Assembly (NCBI RefSeq): GCF_019399895.1
Contig: NC_091875.1
Coordinates: 5,146,001-5,210,000 of the forward strand
Direction: 5' to 3'
From: Cardiocondyla obscurior
Lineage: Eukaryota; Arthropoda; Insecta; Hymenoptera; Formicidae
Length of the DNA stretch: 64,000 nucleotides
Below the pieces are notes generated by a model that made no database searches, had not been told where the DNA came from, and saw nothing but the letters and a program-made list of their open reading frames with translations. Position numbers and translations under genes: made by a program. This document shows, piece by piece, positions 12,214 through 26,977 of this stretch (the first letter of the stretch is position 1; every line of letters starts with the position of its first letter).

Positions 12214-15200
12214 CGTCCGGTTCAGGATCCGTGATAGGCAGAGACCCGCTTCCACCGAGAGCCGTTAGTACGTCTCATCTGCCTCAAAGAACATTGACTC
12301 AACCGCCGACAGCGGTGTCCACCCTTCCGCTGCCGAGGAACAGCAGTACCAGCAGTCACCACCGCCAGCAAGCACTTCCGCTTCATCGGTCGACTCCGCA
12401 GCAGTCGCCTATGAGGCAGATAGAGAGCGAGCCCACCGCCCAGATACTGAGGGCCGCCAGCAACGGCGACATCGTCAAATGCCCCGGCATGTAAGTAAAC
12501 GCAAAGCCGGTACCGTACCCTCCCAGGTATTTGTATAACCAAGTTTCGGCCTGGCGCACTGTAATTAAACCGCCGCCCCTATCGTGCCCCGTAATAGGGA
12601 AACTTATTAGCGAGCGTGTACTCGGCGCGGCCGCAACTCTGCCATCTAATTCTGGTTCGTGAGTTGCTCGACTGTTTAGTTACTTTGAGGTGGCGACTAG
12701 TAGAAATGCCGCAAGCAGCGAAATGTCTGCGCTTTGTGCGGCGCGTCTCGAAAGATCATACATTCGACTTGGAGCAAGTATCGAAACACGTTGCCGCGGA
12801 CGCAAAGATGCAGCCCCGATTCGAAGCTCTCGAGCCTCGCCCGATCGCCTTTACGGTAAACCGTGTCGAAAATTCACTCGACCGGCGTGTCGAAACGGAA
12901 CCCGAGGAGAAGAAATTTAATCTCTGTACATATAAAGGACGGTAACCTTCCGCGTGTTTTTTCAAACGCGATCGTCATCGCCTGATATATTATTTGCGTG
13001 CCTTTTTAATTGCACACGCACAAGTTTATACATTTTAAGCCGCTATTTAATTACTCGTTATTAGTTTAACGCAAAATATTACAACCGATTCAATTCCCCG
13101 TATGTTCTTGACAACTCATAACGCGGAATTGCGCGGTGACGCAATTGCAGTAATTCACTTAGCTCGCGTAACGATAAGGTTGCACGATTGCGCGTTCCTT
13201 TAAAATTTATTTTGACAAACTGAACATTTTTTCCATCTGGTAAAGTTTTTTTTTTTATTATTATCAAGGAGCGCGAGAATTTTTTAAACTGATTTTAAAG
13301 CGCAAATAGCTCGTAGTATAATCGCATCACGGTAAATTTTTATTACGCGGAGAGGCCGGCCGGCTAGACCTCGCTAATTAGACCGAAGGGCGTCGCGATG
13401 TCATAATCGACGTGAGAGCCGCTCTCAAGCTCGCCGGGCTCTATTTATTGCCGGGCGCAAACTAAACCACGTTCGCCTTGATAATGCAATTTTCCCGTAC
13501 ATATTCGCGCCGCGGTTTACCTTCACGGCAAATCTAATTTCTGCAGTATCGCGTGGCTGTGTTTATTTGTCTCTAACAGCAAATATCGATCTTTCCGCGA
13601 TTAATCGGCAAGGATTCTGTAATTACTATGGAACAAACCTTGTCCGCGCCTATGCGATTCCATTTTTCCCATCAATTATTTTTTATAAAAGGATTATTTC
13701 GTTTCAAAAAGTCGTATTTTCTTCCCGATCGTTCAGCAACTTTTTTTTTTTTTCTTTTTCCTCTCCTCTCCTTTCACAGCTTTTTTCTGCATTACGTCAT
13801 TTTACGGCGTCGTTTCAAGTTTGGCCTTCCACGAATCAGCCCACTGACCTGCTCGTCAAATTTCAGGGTTACCGGTAACGATATGAGAGACCTGAGGTTA
13901 GCGTCGCCGGGAGGTCATTCCACCCAGCGATTGATCAGCCCGATCGGACACCTGCGGGTCGCTTCGTTAAATGACCATCGTGTTTCCAGTCCCAGCGACA
14001 GCGAGATACGTGTGCACAGTCCAAGTAAGTTTGGTTTCTATGATTCATCGATTACTCACCGCCGATTTTCACGGAAACTTTTCGATGAGCCGACCAGGCA
14101 ATGGCAATTAATTCTTTCGAGATCCCGGAGTTATGAAAGAACTCGAACTTTTGTCTCCAACTCGCAAGTTGGCTAAGACGCAATGATTACGTTGTTGACC
14201 GTAATACGAATCGCCACCGTGACAAGTTTGGCAGTTAAGAAAAAGAATGACAACGTTCCGATTGTCGTAATAACGTTTTTTTTTTTTTTTTCTAGTAAAT
14301 TAAAACGCCCGTATCGACTTTTCTTCCGTACGTGGCGCACAAGTGAACGCGTAATTAATAACGAGCGAAGGCAATGCCAAAGGCATGCAGCGCCCTTTTG
14401 TTTATAAAAGGTTTATAAAGTGATCTTTCAAAGTACAAGCGCGCCAGTTAATCAGACTTTGTTTTTCAAAATATTTGCGACAAAGTATTACATACGTCAA
14501 GTCTCTCACGTTACCATTGTTCCAGTTCTGCAACATAAATTTATGGCACGCACAACGCAGCGACGCAATCGGAGAGTCTTTTCGCAATCGCTTGAGAAAA
14601 TATATTACTCTGTTTAGCAATATCCATAAAGTGAGCACAATGCGAGGAATATAAAACCAATTCTCCCTCAGGTAATTGTCGCGAAACGTAATATATTCGT
14701 ATTGTACCGTGTACACGATATTTCATAGACTACGGTAAATATCTGAGCCTCCAATATTCAAAACTGGCTCAACTCTATGCTCGTTTGGAGCATTCGGTTT
14801 TCACGCAGACTTACGAGTGATGAACAGATTCCACGCGCGGCGGATGAACGATTAATAACCGCGAGATTAAACGGCGATTTAACGTCTGCTCTGAATCGCG
14901 AGATTGCCGAACCGCCTGAAAAGCACATAAATTTAGGTCGAGAATTTCAGCGAGCGCGCCCAGGGTTAATTATCCGAGGATCCGTGGCGGAGGTGTCCTG
15001 GTAAGGCTTGCGCCCGTCTAATGCATTACGCGGAATAATGGAAATCCCATGTGCATTCATATACGCCCCGTGACTACGCAAAGGTACGCATGATCGATAT
15101 CAGCCCGCGAGTAATTCAGCCACAAGAAACATGAATTTTGCAATATCATCGCGCAAACCTAATGCAGCGGTTTTAATAAAGAAAAAAAAAATCATAATTA

Positions 15201-18200
15201 CACCCTGCCCCGTTAATATCTTTAAATTAAGAAAAGCATAAATTTGTTGTAACTACGAGTATTTTAAAAAATTAACAGTACCCAGTTCGGCCGGTTTTTT
15301 TCCCTCCTATTTAGCCGCGACGTATCCGCGGGATCGAATATGAGCGATTGCGACGCTTGAAAGTTCCTCTGGAAGCACGAGCGCGGAGAATATTTCTTGA
15401 CAAATATCGGGCTTTTCGAAAAGAACGGCGGATGCGGGGCAATTTAAATACCACAAGTCCGCCAAGACCGATTCCTCGTGCAATCCGATTCCGTATCTGT
15501 GTAGGTACAATAGCTGCGCAATTTTCTGCGTTAGACGGAAGTGCTCCTCTATTTTACGACGCGTCTAACGATCGTAGTTGCGGAACATTTCTGTAGGCAT
15601 TTGAATATCCTATGCAGGTCGTCCCAGATCCATTATCGTTTAGCACAGCCGCAGATACCGGAGTCTGAACAAATATGCTAATTTCTCTCTCAGTCTCGAT
15701 ACATCTTTCAAGAATTACATTAAAAAAAAAAAGAAAGAATTAAAAAATTGAATGAACGATCGAGTGAAATAGAATAATTTATAATTTAATCGACGTGATA
15801 AAACACTGAATCGTTATTCCGCCTTAAATTCTTCTTAGCGCTAAGAAAACGGTTTCACTCCGAGTTTTTCAGAGAAATTTTGCGACGGAGATCCGTAGCT
15901 GAAAAACGGTAATTGCCTGCGACATCTAGCACAACGGACGGATATAATGGAATAAACGGGAGGAAGTAGTTTCGACGCTTTGAGGCGCAAATACAAACGA
16001 CTGCCATTCACGTGATTAAGGAGAAAGTCAATCTACTCGCTCGTTACTACAATTTTTTTCGCCACTTTGAGCCTGCGAATAAGACGGCGCAGGAGGGAAC
16101 GGACAAAGAAAAAAATCTTTGGGAATATCAGTCGATTCCGATAGTTCCGGCCTCGTTACGACACGCTCGGAGAGAAAAAAATATAAAAAAAAAACTGCGA
16201 CTTCCTTTACCAGTAGCTTTCCGTTTCCTCTGGCGCGAACATGCCTTTCTCTCGCGCGCAGCTTATCTTCTTTTCTGCTCGCAGGTGAAAGAAAAATAAT
16301 GAGCCCGATCGGCAGAGAGGTCGACCGCGGCGGAGGTACAACGACGACGGCGACGGCGGGTCAGAGACAAGGGCAGCAGCAGCAGCAACGACCGCGAGCC
16401 GATTGCGGCGAGCTACTGCACAAAAGGGTGAGCGAACGCGATAAGAGTCGCTTTAACGCCTCGGCGTGAAAGAGCGCCCAGTCGATCCCGATTGGCATGG
16501 CAGAGCATGATGGATGGAGAGAGGAAGTTCGCGCGTCCATCCGCGGCGATCGATCGTGCAACGATCGCGCCGCGTGAATTAACCGCATCGTCGTCGCAGT
16601 AGCCGGTCGCCGCGAACGGGAAATTTATGGCCGGAGAACGATTACGAAGCGCGCGCTAACGTAAAAGTGTCACTCAAGTCGCACCACGTATCACGGTCTC
16701 TCGTTCGCTGACAATCGGCGATTTAGTCCGGTTTCGCGACCAGGTCCAACGTTCTTGCAAATTGCGGTTCCTTTACGGCTCACTCCCTCCGTTAATCTTT
16801 CGATTCGTAAAAAAAAAAAAAAAAAACAGAAAAAATATATGTATACGCGTTGCACGGTAGCGCGCTCACGACGCGAGTTTATCGTTCCACGTAAAGGTGG
16901 CGAGGAGCCTGCAAATCCTCGATTTACTATACGGCGGATCGAGTTATCGCGCCGGAATCGGATTATCAGATACGAAATGGCGAATTCTCTCGCGGCGGAT
17001 GTTGCACGATTGACGGTCTGTCGTTTTGCTGCTTTACCTATAACTGTCTCTTTGTCTCTTTGTCATGCAAATACTCTGTTCGTTTTATTGACGCGGTGTA
17101 GTCTGCATATCATCATCACAGCATGTAAATTCCATTAACTCGATTAATTAAAACGTTGCCCCGAGAGTGGGAGAAAGATTAGCACCTTTCGCATGCTACA
17201 CATTCGGTCCATGTATAAGTGAACGTTCGCGTGTGTTCGGCGCGCGACAAATGTGGATCATTTCTGTCGACGCTTTTGACTTCTCAACGCGACACTGATA
17301 AAGTTATCGATTAACTTTTCATAACTCGTGAACGAAATCACATTGAAAAAAAATATTTCGACGCGGTTGACAATGAACGGTGACAGCCGGAAGTGGCTGG
17401 CTTCGGAAGAAGAACCGTTCGAGTGAAACTCTAGCGGAGATTCTTTCAGGCATGTGGCCGCAGCGCGGTTGAAGTAGCGAAAGATCTAATGGAGTTGTAT
17501 GCAACTGCCTGTGTTCTATATCTTACAATTTTTCAAGTTCCTTCAGAGTATGCAAAGCGTCGTAAAGTTCTAAGCGTAGATTAAGGGGTTTACGTGTTTG
17601 CGCTATGACGATCCTGCCGGACGACATTCTTCGAGCACGATTTCGCGACTTCTCCCACAACATGAATATTTGGATTCGGTTGGAGAGACAGATTTTTTTT
17701 CGCCCCGTGAACGGTGAATTCGGGTGGGAGCCTGTTGTTTCCTTTTTTTTTTTTTTTTAAAGCAAGCTTATCTCGAGCGCGCGGTACACGAGGAGGCAAG
17801 AAAGTAACGACTCGAGTGTCGTCGTCCTGGCGCCATTACGTACAATAGAGCGGTGAAGGGCGGCGAGAGGATCAGAACGAAAGGGGAGGAGTGGAACTGA
17901 GGGAAAAGAGAGAGAAGGGAGAGGCGAGAAGAGCGACGGAGAAAAAGACAACCGAGAAACATGGGGTCCAGGGTCGATCCTGCATACGGTCAGCATCGGT
18001 CAGCAAGGGCACCGTGCCAAGGAACTGCAGACGGGTCTTAAGCTTCGTGCACAATAGATTTCGCCACCTGCGCGCGATGGCACGGCACGGCCGTTGCATT
18101 CATCCTTCCATACATATTCGCGTCGGGATCTTAACAACGCGAATCGCAAGGAGATAAGATTAACGCGCGCGTTATTACGACAATGCAAGATCCTGTGAAA

Positions 18201-21200
18201 TGTCCGTAACACAAAGATCGCGTATAATTGTGGGCGCATCGAAAGCCGAACGGAACGAATCGGCGAGGGTTTTATTGTCTCAGATTTCCGTCCTAGCTAA
18301 AAGCATCTGATCCCTCTCTTTCTTCGATAGTAGCTCGGCATAATGAAATAGCGCTTCGACGTGGATCTGCGGCTCGAGTTTTAATTCGCGTTTGACCGCG
18401 CTTAGGCGATTACGTTACGAAAAGCGTAAAAAGTAGCGAATAATTTCTTCCTCGTCGTCGACCGAACGACCGCTGGAATCGCGAAATCCTGTCGCGTAAT
18501 CCGACACCTCGGGGGCACGTCTTCGGTGCGCGTCGACCGCGAGAATGTCCCCCGCAAGAAGAAAATCGATGAGACGCTCCATCGCCACGCGTGTACCTCG
18601 CGTCATCGTTCTAATGGCTAATAGAAGTCGACAGCGGAACACCCGCGGAGTGAGAGAACACGGCGAGCCAGAAGTGAGAGAAAGACGAAGGCGGCTCGAA
18701 CTTTTGTCGGCGAGCATACCCGCGTGTAGTCGAGGAACGACCGAGGCCCTTCGGGGGCAAAAGGTACAAAACGCCGGGCACCGGGCGAGCCAGGCAAGGC
18801 GAACCCGGCAATGTATACTGTGCAACCGGCCGGTCGGTCGGTTGGAGAACGAGCTAGCCAGTTTGTCCGCCGAAGCTCGACGCGCGCCATATCGCGTCCC
18901 GTTTGTCGCCCGCGAGACGAGCGAGAAACGCAAGTTTTGCGGTGGAGGATTTTTATTTTTCGTGGACCGAGGCGTCTCCCACTTGGCCGATTCGCGAGAA
19001 GAACGCAGGGAGCTTTCACGGATTTAAACAGGTAACGCGATAAACGGAGCACACGGGAACGCCAACAGGTTCCTGCCTTCGATCGAGTAACTCTACTCGC
19101 CACGCTTGGAACGAAAGATTTGAAATTAAAAAAGGAAAAAGCCGCCGAGAGCTTACGCTTTGATAGTGCATTTTGGCGAACGCCCGTGGCACGGATATTT
19201 CCGTCAAACCTGTCAAGACACTGCGCTTTGTTAGCTTGCACGCACTTCCGAGCAAGTCGAATGGACGCTTTCACGTCGACGTTGTAAAGAAGAAGAAGAA
19301 AAAAAAAAAGAAAAAAAAGAAAAAGATCTGTTACACCCATTAGCGCTCGATTGATAATTGTACACGTGAAGGAAAAGGGATAATAATCGACTGACATCAA
19401 AGTCGCAATGGAACGCGGTAAATTAAAAATTCCCCTGGCTCTCTGCGGCAATTCGTTCCTTGTTTAACGAAGAATTGTCCTTGGCGTTACGATGAGCAAG
19501 CGGGAACGTGCCTTTCCTTTTCGCAATGCGCTTTGTCGTCGCTCGCGCAGTCATATTGGCGTACTTTAACGTGTGAGAATTCAAGAATTCGCCGAGCGAT
19601 CGTTCCGCGAGCAGAGGAAACGGCCTCGAATCTCGCTGTGTGGTGTACCCCCGCGAATACAGATTACGCGATCTTCGCGGAGGTCTCTCGATCGCCGAGG
19701 ATTTCCGACGGTATGCGAGAAGCGTACGAGCTATCTTTTGGGACCTGTCTGTTAAAATAAAATAAAAAAAAAAAGAAAAAAAAGGCGTTTGCACGAAGAG
19801 AGGCCACGATCGAACGGTGATTGCCTCGAATTTCATTCGTACACCGCCGCGGCGGCGTTTACCGGACGGAATCCGCCGTTTCTTCGCCGCAACGCTACGT
19901 GCATCGAACCTCGGCGTGACCTGTATCTGTTTGCGCTCGTCCGTGTCGATATGTCTATGAGAATTTGTACGCCGCCTCTGGCGCACTGGCCTCCCCGGCA
20001 AAGAGAGCCTCGTATTAGAAAATTGGAAAGTAATAGAAAACTACGGCGCACCCTCCGGCGCATTTCTTCGCTTTCCTACGACCCTTTGGAAATTCCTGCG
20101 ACGGCGCGCTCGATAAGTACGACCCGTTCGGCCAAATTTGCCCGGAGCTTCGAAATTGCTCGATAACCACGGCGATCCGAAGCTGTTTGTACGTTTTTAA
20201 AAAATTGACAGCCGCAAAAGAGGGAGGAAATTCAGAGGCAAAGGTGGTATCGTTCGACGCGGATTATCACGCGATCATTTTTCGCGATCGAGCCGCGTAA
20301 AAACGTGGAGCCGAAGGGACGCCGCACTTGGACGACCCGAAATTAAATCCTGGATTTCATTTCATCGATAAGAACGTAATAATATCGTTGTACACGGGCG
20401 ATATTGTTTCGCGTAAATACGGGTGAATATTCAGCTGAACGAGCAAACGCGGTCGCTCGCATATTGATGGTCTGTCACTTATTATTATTTATTTACCGCC
20501 GCCACTTGCAGCGCAAATATTAAACAAATTATTCGCCGATGCAGCTGTTATTATTTCAGCCATTGCTTGCGCCGCGTTCTATTTTACGTACGCGATGCTA
20601 TCCCCCGCCGTATTGCACGAGGTCGGTTCTATCCGCCTCGCCTCTCAAGCTACCACAAATCCAACCGTAAAAGCCACTAAAACGTAGCGGTTTTGGAACA
20701 CGACGGCGGGCGACGAATGCAAAATGGCAGACGGGGGAGATCGGCTGAACGGTAATCCCCCCGGTCTACGCCCGCCTAGGCATTTCGCCGAGAAATTCCA
20801 GCAGTTAAAAAGTTTTGCGTACAATCTCACCGGGCACAAACCTGACACGAAACCGCCGGCTGAAATTTCGATACGGCGAAACGAGCCGTCTAATTTGTCC
20901 GGGCTAGCGCGGCTCGCCGCATGCTCTATTCCCTCCACCGTTTTATCAGCCGTGTGTGCGCGGCAACGTACGTACGACTGGCATACACATTTTCATTGTA
21001 TAGTCGCGAGTTTATTGATCACGCAGACACGGCAATAATTCGTCAATGGGGAAAAAGCACACGCTGTTGCATATTCTGAAAGATCTCATTAAATCGCATA
21101 GCTGTGTACAACATTCCGCTGCCAGCAGTCGTCGGCATCGACGCGGCGGTGAAATGCTGATAATTTAATCCGCGCCGTCGATGATAACGTTTTCTCCTCT

Positions 21201-24200
21201 CCCATGCCAATCAAGCCCTCGTTACGTACCCCCGTGCATAATTGCCAAATTAATCGTCGCTTTTATAGCTTTCTCCGATGAAAGCCCCCGCTCTCTCTCT
21301 CCGTCGAGCGGGCGAAAACCCCCGCGCGAATCCTCGAAGCCTCGTAACGTAACGATTCCGTGTGTCGCAGCTCGATTATCCTGTGTTGTTTGCGTGTGTG
21401 GCTAACGGACGATTGCATGCCCTCGACAGAGTAACGTCAGCTCCCTCAGAGCGGATGCCGGCGGCAGGCTGGTGGCGCAGGCAGGCGCATCCGGGCTGGT
21501 GCGCGTCTCCGCCGGCGAACTTCTCGGCAGGACCCACGAGGAACTGGTGCTACTGCTGATCCAGCTGCGACGGCAAAACGCGACGGTCCTCAAGGCGATG
21601 GAGACGTGCCACATGGAGATTGAGGCGCAGGTCCGCAAGAGAGCTTGCACGTCATCTCTCACGAAATTTTCACAGTAATTAGATGATCCACGGACGGTGA
21701 CGGTGACGGTGACGGTGGCAATGGCAATGGCTCCCCCCGTTAGGGGCCGCAAACCGGAACGGAACCGTCGGAAGGACGGGAACGGTGTCGCAAGCTCCTC
21801 GAGCATCGAGGAGCCGCCGCTTTTTCTTTTTTTTTTTGTTTTTTTTTTTAACGATCGCTTTGATGTGTAGAGTAAAAGATATCTATAATTTGCTTTGACA
21901 GACAACCCGTGCAATCCGACGAGATCTTTCAGGATGTGTCGTTAGTAGATAGATGTGTTGTAGATGCACGCAGTTTGCGAATCGAATTTACGTGACGATG
22001 ATACGGTACGAGCCGATCGGTTGTCGTTTCTTTCATCGTTGACGACGCGCGACGTAATACTCGCACGCAGATAGCAGGCACCGAACGCGTTCAATTGCGC
22101 TTTTTACGGACTCGCCGTTCCGCGAAGCGTAGTTGACTGCCGGGCAAGTCGCGATGCACGTTCGTTCCTTCACGTTCTATATTAATTAACGTCAAAAATC
22201 GGAAATTTTGTCTTTAAAAGAAATAAAAAAAAAAAAAGAAATTAAAATAAAAATCTTCGAAAACGTTATCAGACAGTTAACGCACAGCTCGAAATGTGGG
22301 ACGTGGATATGAATACACCTGCGATCTCGCGACGTGCGAGATTCGAAGAGAAAGTCGAACTTAGAACTCGCCTTTCTACGCAAATATGTGTCCGTTGCAT
22401 TTATTGTCCGGCTTACGCTGTATGTCACGAGGTAACGTGTCGCTTCACGTGCGAGAACGCAAATGCTGCTTGTTTCGTTAATCAGCACGCGGAGAACGAG
22501 AAGAGAGACTCCTAACGCAACGTGATAAACATTTCGTATATTCTGTTTGCACCTGCAGGCTAGACTAGCAGATCTCGACACGCCGAGGCGACTAGAAAAT
22601 CTTCAAAAACTCGAGGAACTCAAGAGGCACCTGATGGATCTCGAAAAGCAGGTGAGACGCGTGAAATACATATCTCGCGGGAATACTTCGCGAATTAAAG
22701 GCGTAAGAATACTTGTATAAATAATATCTAATTTTTTTTCTCTTTCCCTCCCCTCTAAAAAAAAAAGTACGAGAAGAGCAAGCCTCTCGTTAACCTCGTG
22801 GACAATATGGTGAAGCTGGGCTCTTTGTACAATCGCAACACTGCCAACGGCACCAGCAACGTTTCCGGTTCTCGTCACGATCTGGTGCACGAAAACGCGA
22901 GGGATCATCGCGACCGTCTGGAATTTAATCAAAGGGTACAGGAACAACGACTGCTGGCTGAGGAGCGCAGAGATTGGGACAGACTGAGCCCCGACCACGG
23001 GCAATTACAGGTGATTTATCTAATTTGATTTTCCAGATGTAATATTTATTAACGTGCGCGAGGTGCATTAGACGGCTAAAAGTTTTCTCTAACCAATGAA
23101 AATAATTATTGACCTCCCGCGTGCTATAACACTAAACGGCATCTGCGAGAGCAGTAAAAAGCTGTAAAAAAAAAAAAAATGCCGATCGGAAAAAGGATCC
23201 GTGCGCAGAAATTAAGAATTACTCTCGCAGGTACAACCACAAGAGAGACCGAACTCGGATGACACTTACGACCTATCGTAAATTCTGCGAAGAGCTCACT
23301 TTGCCGAAGGATAAATACTTTCTAGTCGAGAGTCAAGACTCCACGGATAGCATCCACTTAGTATCTTTTATCTCGTTTCCTTCTTATGGTTCTGAATTTT
23401 CGAGAGTTTGACAATTTCACCGGTCAAAGTTCAATGAACAATAAAAAGTTGGAAGAGAAAATTCCCGTTAGAATAATAGAATTAATTTCTTTCTACTTAA
23501 TCCGTTGCGTTTTCATTTCCCGTTAAAAATTCTGATTACATAAAAAAATATACTATAATATACAGAGCGTCCCGTAATAAACGAATATTTTTTCGAGAGT
23601 AACAGTTTCTTCAAATGCATTAATAAAATAATAATATATTAAATTAATATGACGTCAAAGAAGCAGTTTCTTTTTTGCAACACGGGTTATAGAATATTTT
23701 TTTGCGCATTACATTAGCAATGCTCATTTACGGAATGGAAACGAGAAACAAAACGGATACCTCGAGAAAAGGAAGGTCTCGAATCGTTACTCCAGAATTA
23801 ATGATAGGGTGTCTTTCTCGACATCTGTTCTAATTGAAACGCCCGTTTGTCCTTTGAACAGCCGAAACTTAAAGGTTTCATAGTTCACACGATATTTTTT
23901 TCTATATCACAGGCTAAAGTGCAGCAGCTTTACAAACTCGATCGACTACTTCAAGAGGAATCTGGTACGCTGCATAGTCTCCAGCAGGACAAGGTTAGCA
24001 TGATAACGATTCATTAATCACGTAACAATTATATGTAAAATATTTTATAAATAACGAGCTAACTAATTTTTTTTTTATTATATTTATTGTGCTTCGTTGA
24101 CCGCTTAGAAAAGAGCTGATTATTTGCCAGGAACTAAAACGACGTAACGATAAACTGCTGAACGACGAACGATTGTCTTTAATCCTAATATATAGAAATC

Positions 24201-26943
24201 TACTGTATCACATTACACGGCTCGCCGACTTAATGTTCGCAGGAAATACTCGAGAAGGCTTTGGGCGGGCTGCGGCACAAACTGCAAGGTAGCAGAAGCA
24301 ATTTGGCCGAAGCGGAGCGATATCGGAAGCAGCAACTCCTACTGGAGCGCGAGCTGAGCAGAGTGAGAATACTGCTCGCCCATAACTCGAAGGTAGATAA
24401 TTTCGAAATGCACCCGTGAAACGACGCGCGATACGCATTTCCATCCTCCCGTGTTCCAATTGATCCGTACGCGTGAATCTATTATTAAAAAGCGACGCAA
24501 AACTGATTGGCAGAAAAACAAGTAAATTGCGCTTGAAACCAGATTTCGAAATGCGAGTAATTGCCGCCCGTCATTTATATTTTTCGTATGTATTTTTATT
24601 TTTATTTTTAAACATCGCGAAACGCATTGAATATGCGAGCGCGCTTCGCTATCGCTCGAGTTTCTACTAATAGTTGACTTTTGACGGGATTTACTCGTTT
24701 ATTAACGATTGAAATACGCGCGCATTTCGCTACGATTTAGCGCGCTTTATTAAGTTTGCCTGTTAAGCTTTACGTTTTGCTCTTTGTAACGCAAATTTGC
24801 GATATTACAAAGGTAACAGTAGTATGAGAAGATAATAGTAGAGCGAGAGAATTAAAATGACGAGAGTAGATCGCATTGCGTGTCGCAATTAAAGTTTCGA
24901 TTCACTGTTTCCAGGTAAAACCGGTATTCTTCCAGGTAAATTGCATTATTTACCTTCGAACATTATTACCTTTCCGTTCCGTCATTCGCCATTCAGTTAC
25001 CATTCTCGTTTACGCGATGGTCAACTATTGTACAAAGTCGCGCGCTTCTGCCCTCCTGAAAATCCCGACTCTCTCGCGTGCTTTCAGAAACTTGAGGAAA
25101 CGGTGGCCGAGAACGCAAGGTTGGAGCAAGATTTGGTGGTGCTGAGGCAAAAGGTGCAAGCATCCAGAAGATACGCCGGTAACATTGCGAGGGACACTTC
25201 GAGCACGACCGCACCGCTTGAAGCGGAGTTACGACGAGTGCAACAACTCGTCGGTGATTTGCAGAGACAGAGGAAGGAACTGAGCATTCAAGTTCGCCAA
25301 CTGACGGAGAAATCTCACAGCTTGGTGCAGCAAATTCGCCCACAACCACCACACGGTGAGAATTCTAACAATATTAGATTGTCGAAACTAAGGAAAATTT
25401 CAAAACTAATGGAACAACACTAATTCAGAGATATATACACTTACTCAACGATTACAGCATTCGTACTGTAACGAGACTCGCATTAGACTAGCAGGAACAA
25501 TATTTTAAAATATATTTAAAAAATATTTATCATAGAATATAATTAAAAGAATATAATTAAATATAATTAATTCATAGAACCCGTAGAATATAATTAAAAA
25601 AAAATTTATCTAAATTAAAAGAGTGAAAGATTTAAAAGATGCATTTTATTTTTAGCCTCTCATGTGCATCATTCGAAGAAACGTACGCAAAATTCCTGGC
25701 TGGAGACCGACTTAGATTCCGGAATAACTCTGGACCATGGTTTAGACTCGCCGTCGAGTCCGTCTTTGTCTATCTCACCTCCGAACAGGCAAAATGACAG
25801 CTCTCACCAGCGATACGGCTCTCCTACGCAATACAAGGACTTATCTCCGTTGAATCGCCCGCATCACAATCAACAGTCCTTCGTGCAGCCCTCACAAAAT
25901 CACATATCGGCGCTTTCGCCGCAACTACGCGAGCAAATTCAACAGCATCAATTAAAACAACAATTGTTAAAAGATCAGATGCAGGGCAAAGGTAGTGCAA
26001 TTCAAGTGGCGCCTCTGTACATTAATGCAGATTCAAGAGCAGCAGGTAATATCCTTGTTCGATTACGCTCATTTATATAAAGAGTACCGTTAATAGCAAT
26101 TAGTGTAATGTATGTAAGATAATTTTAATACTCAAGTTATCAATTTATATTTTTAATGCAAGGTGATTATGTCGCTGACACGAGCAAACACAACGGAAAC
26201 ATGTTGAACGGCACACCGAACCCTGCTCCGGAATATATCCCGCCACCACCGCCTCCCCCTTTGAACGAAGAAACATTGTTACTGAACGATTGTAGAAACG
26301 AGGACAACAAATTTGCCGGTAAGTTGCCTGTTTCGTTACGAAAAAAAATATTTAAACCTGACGAACATCGGAAATTTCATTCTCTTTGCATCTTCGCAGG
26401 ATTAATGCACAATCGTGAGAAGCAAGAGATTAAAACTGTGCGCATAGTGAAACGCGAATCGGAAAGACGACAGAGGGATCGTGGCGATAGAACCAACAAT
26501 ATTGGAATTCCTCTAACAAATGGTCTCCAAGCACCAGGCGGCGCGAAGAGACTGTGCGACGATGACTACGGAGGCTCCCAAAAATTCGAAGTACGATCGT
26601 TACATCCTTAATTAAATACTCTTTAATTTAAATAATTAAATTAAATTTTTTTGGATCTATATACTAACGCAAATCTTCTAATATTTAGAAAGCCCAGCTT
26701 GGTAGAGTAGTGGAGGAGTCGCCGATCATTCACGCACAGAGCACGGTTCAGCTGTCTGAACTGGACGACGTTCAATTCCAAAGAAGCATGTCTTTGCCAC
26801 GTGGTTTCGGCGGGCAAAAGCAACATTCCGGAGTACATTACGGACCTGTGGTGCCTCCACCGCGAAGTGACAGTATGCACGCTTTGAAGAGTATGATGGC
26901 ACGTCGACATAAAATCAGGGTAAGTCCCATAGTAACTATAATA

Positions 26944-26977
<34 letters not shown>

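Noticed and set aside
18618..19451. Long minus-strand open frame (277 codons) in the PLEKHA intron
   Set aside because: It starts at TTG, runs through a simple-sequence tract read as Phe/Leu, overlaps other long frames, and resembles no family.
20724..21035. ATG-initiated 104-codon frame beginning MADGGDRLNG
   Set aside because: It looks attractive, but an equally long frame runs on the other strand, and the main gene is in phase without it. No homology recognised.
23565..23620. Transposon-end-like string near CAGAGCGTCCCGTAATAA
   Set aside because: It resembles the ends of some insect elements, but I found no matching inverted end nearby.
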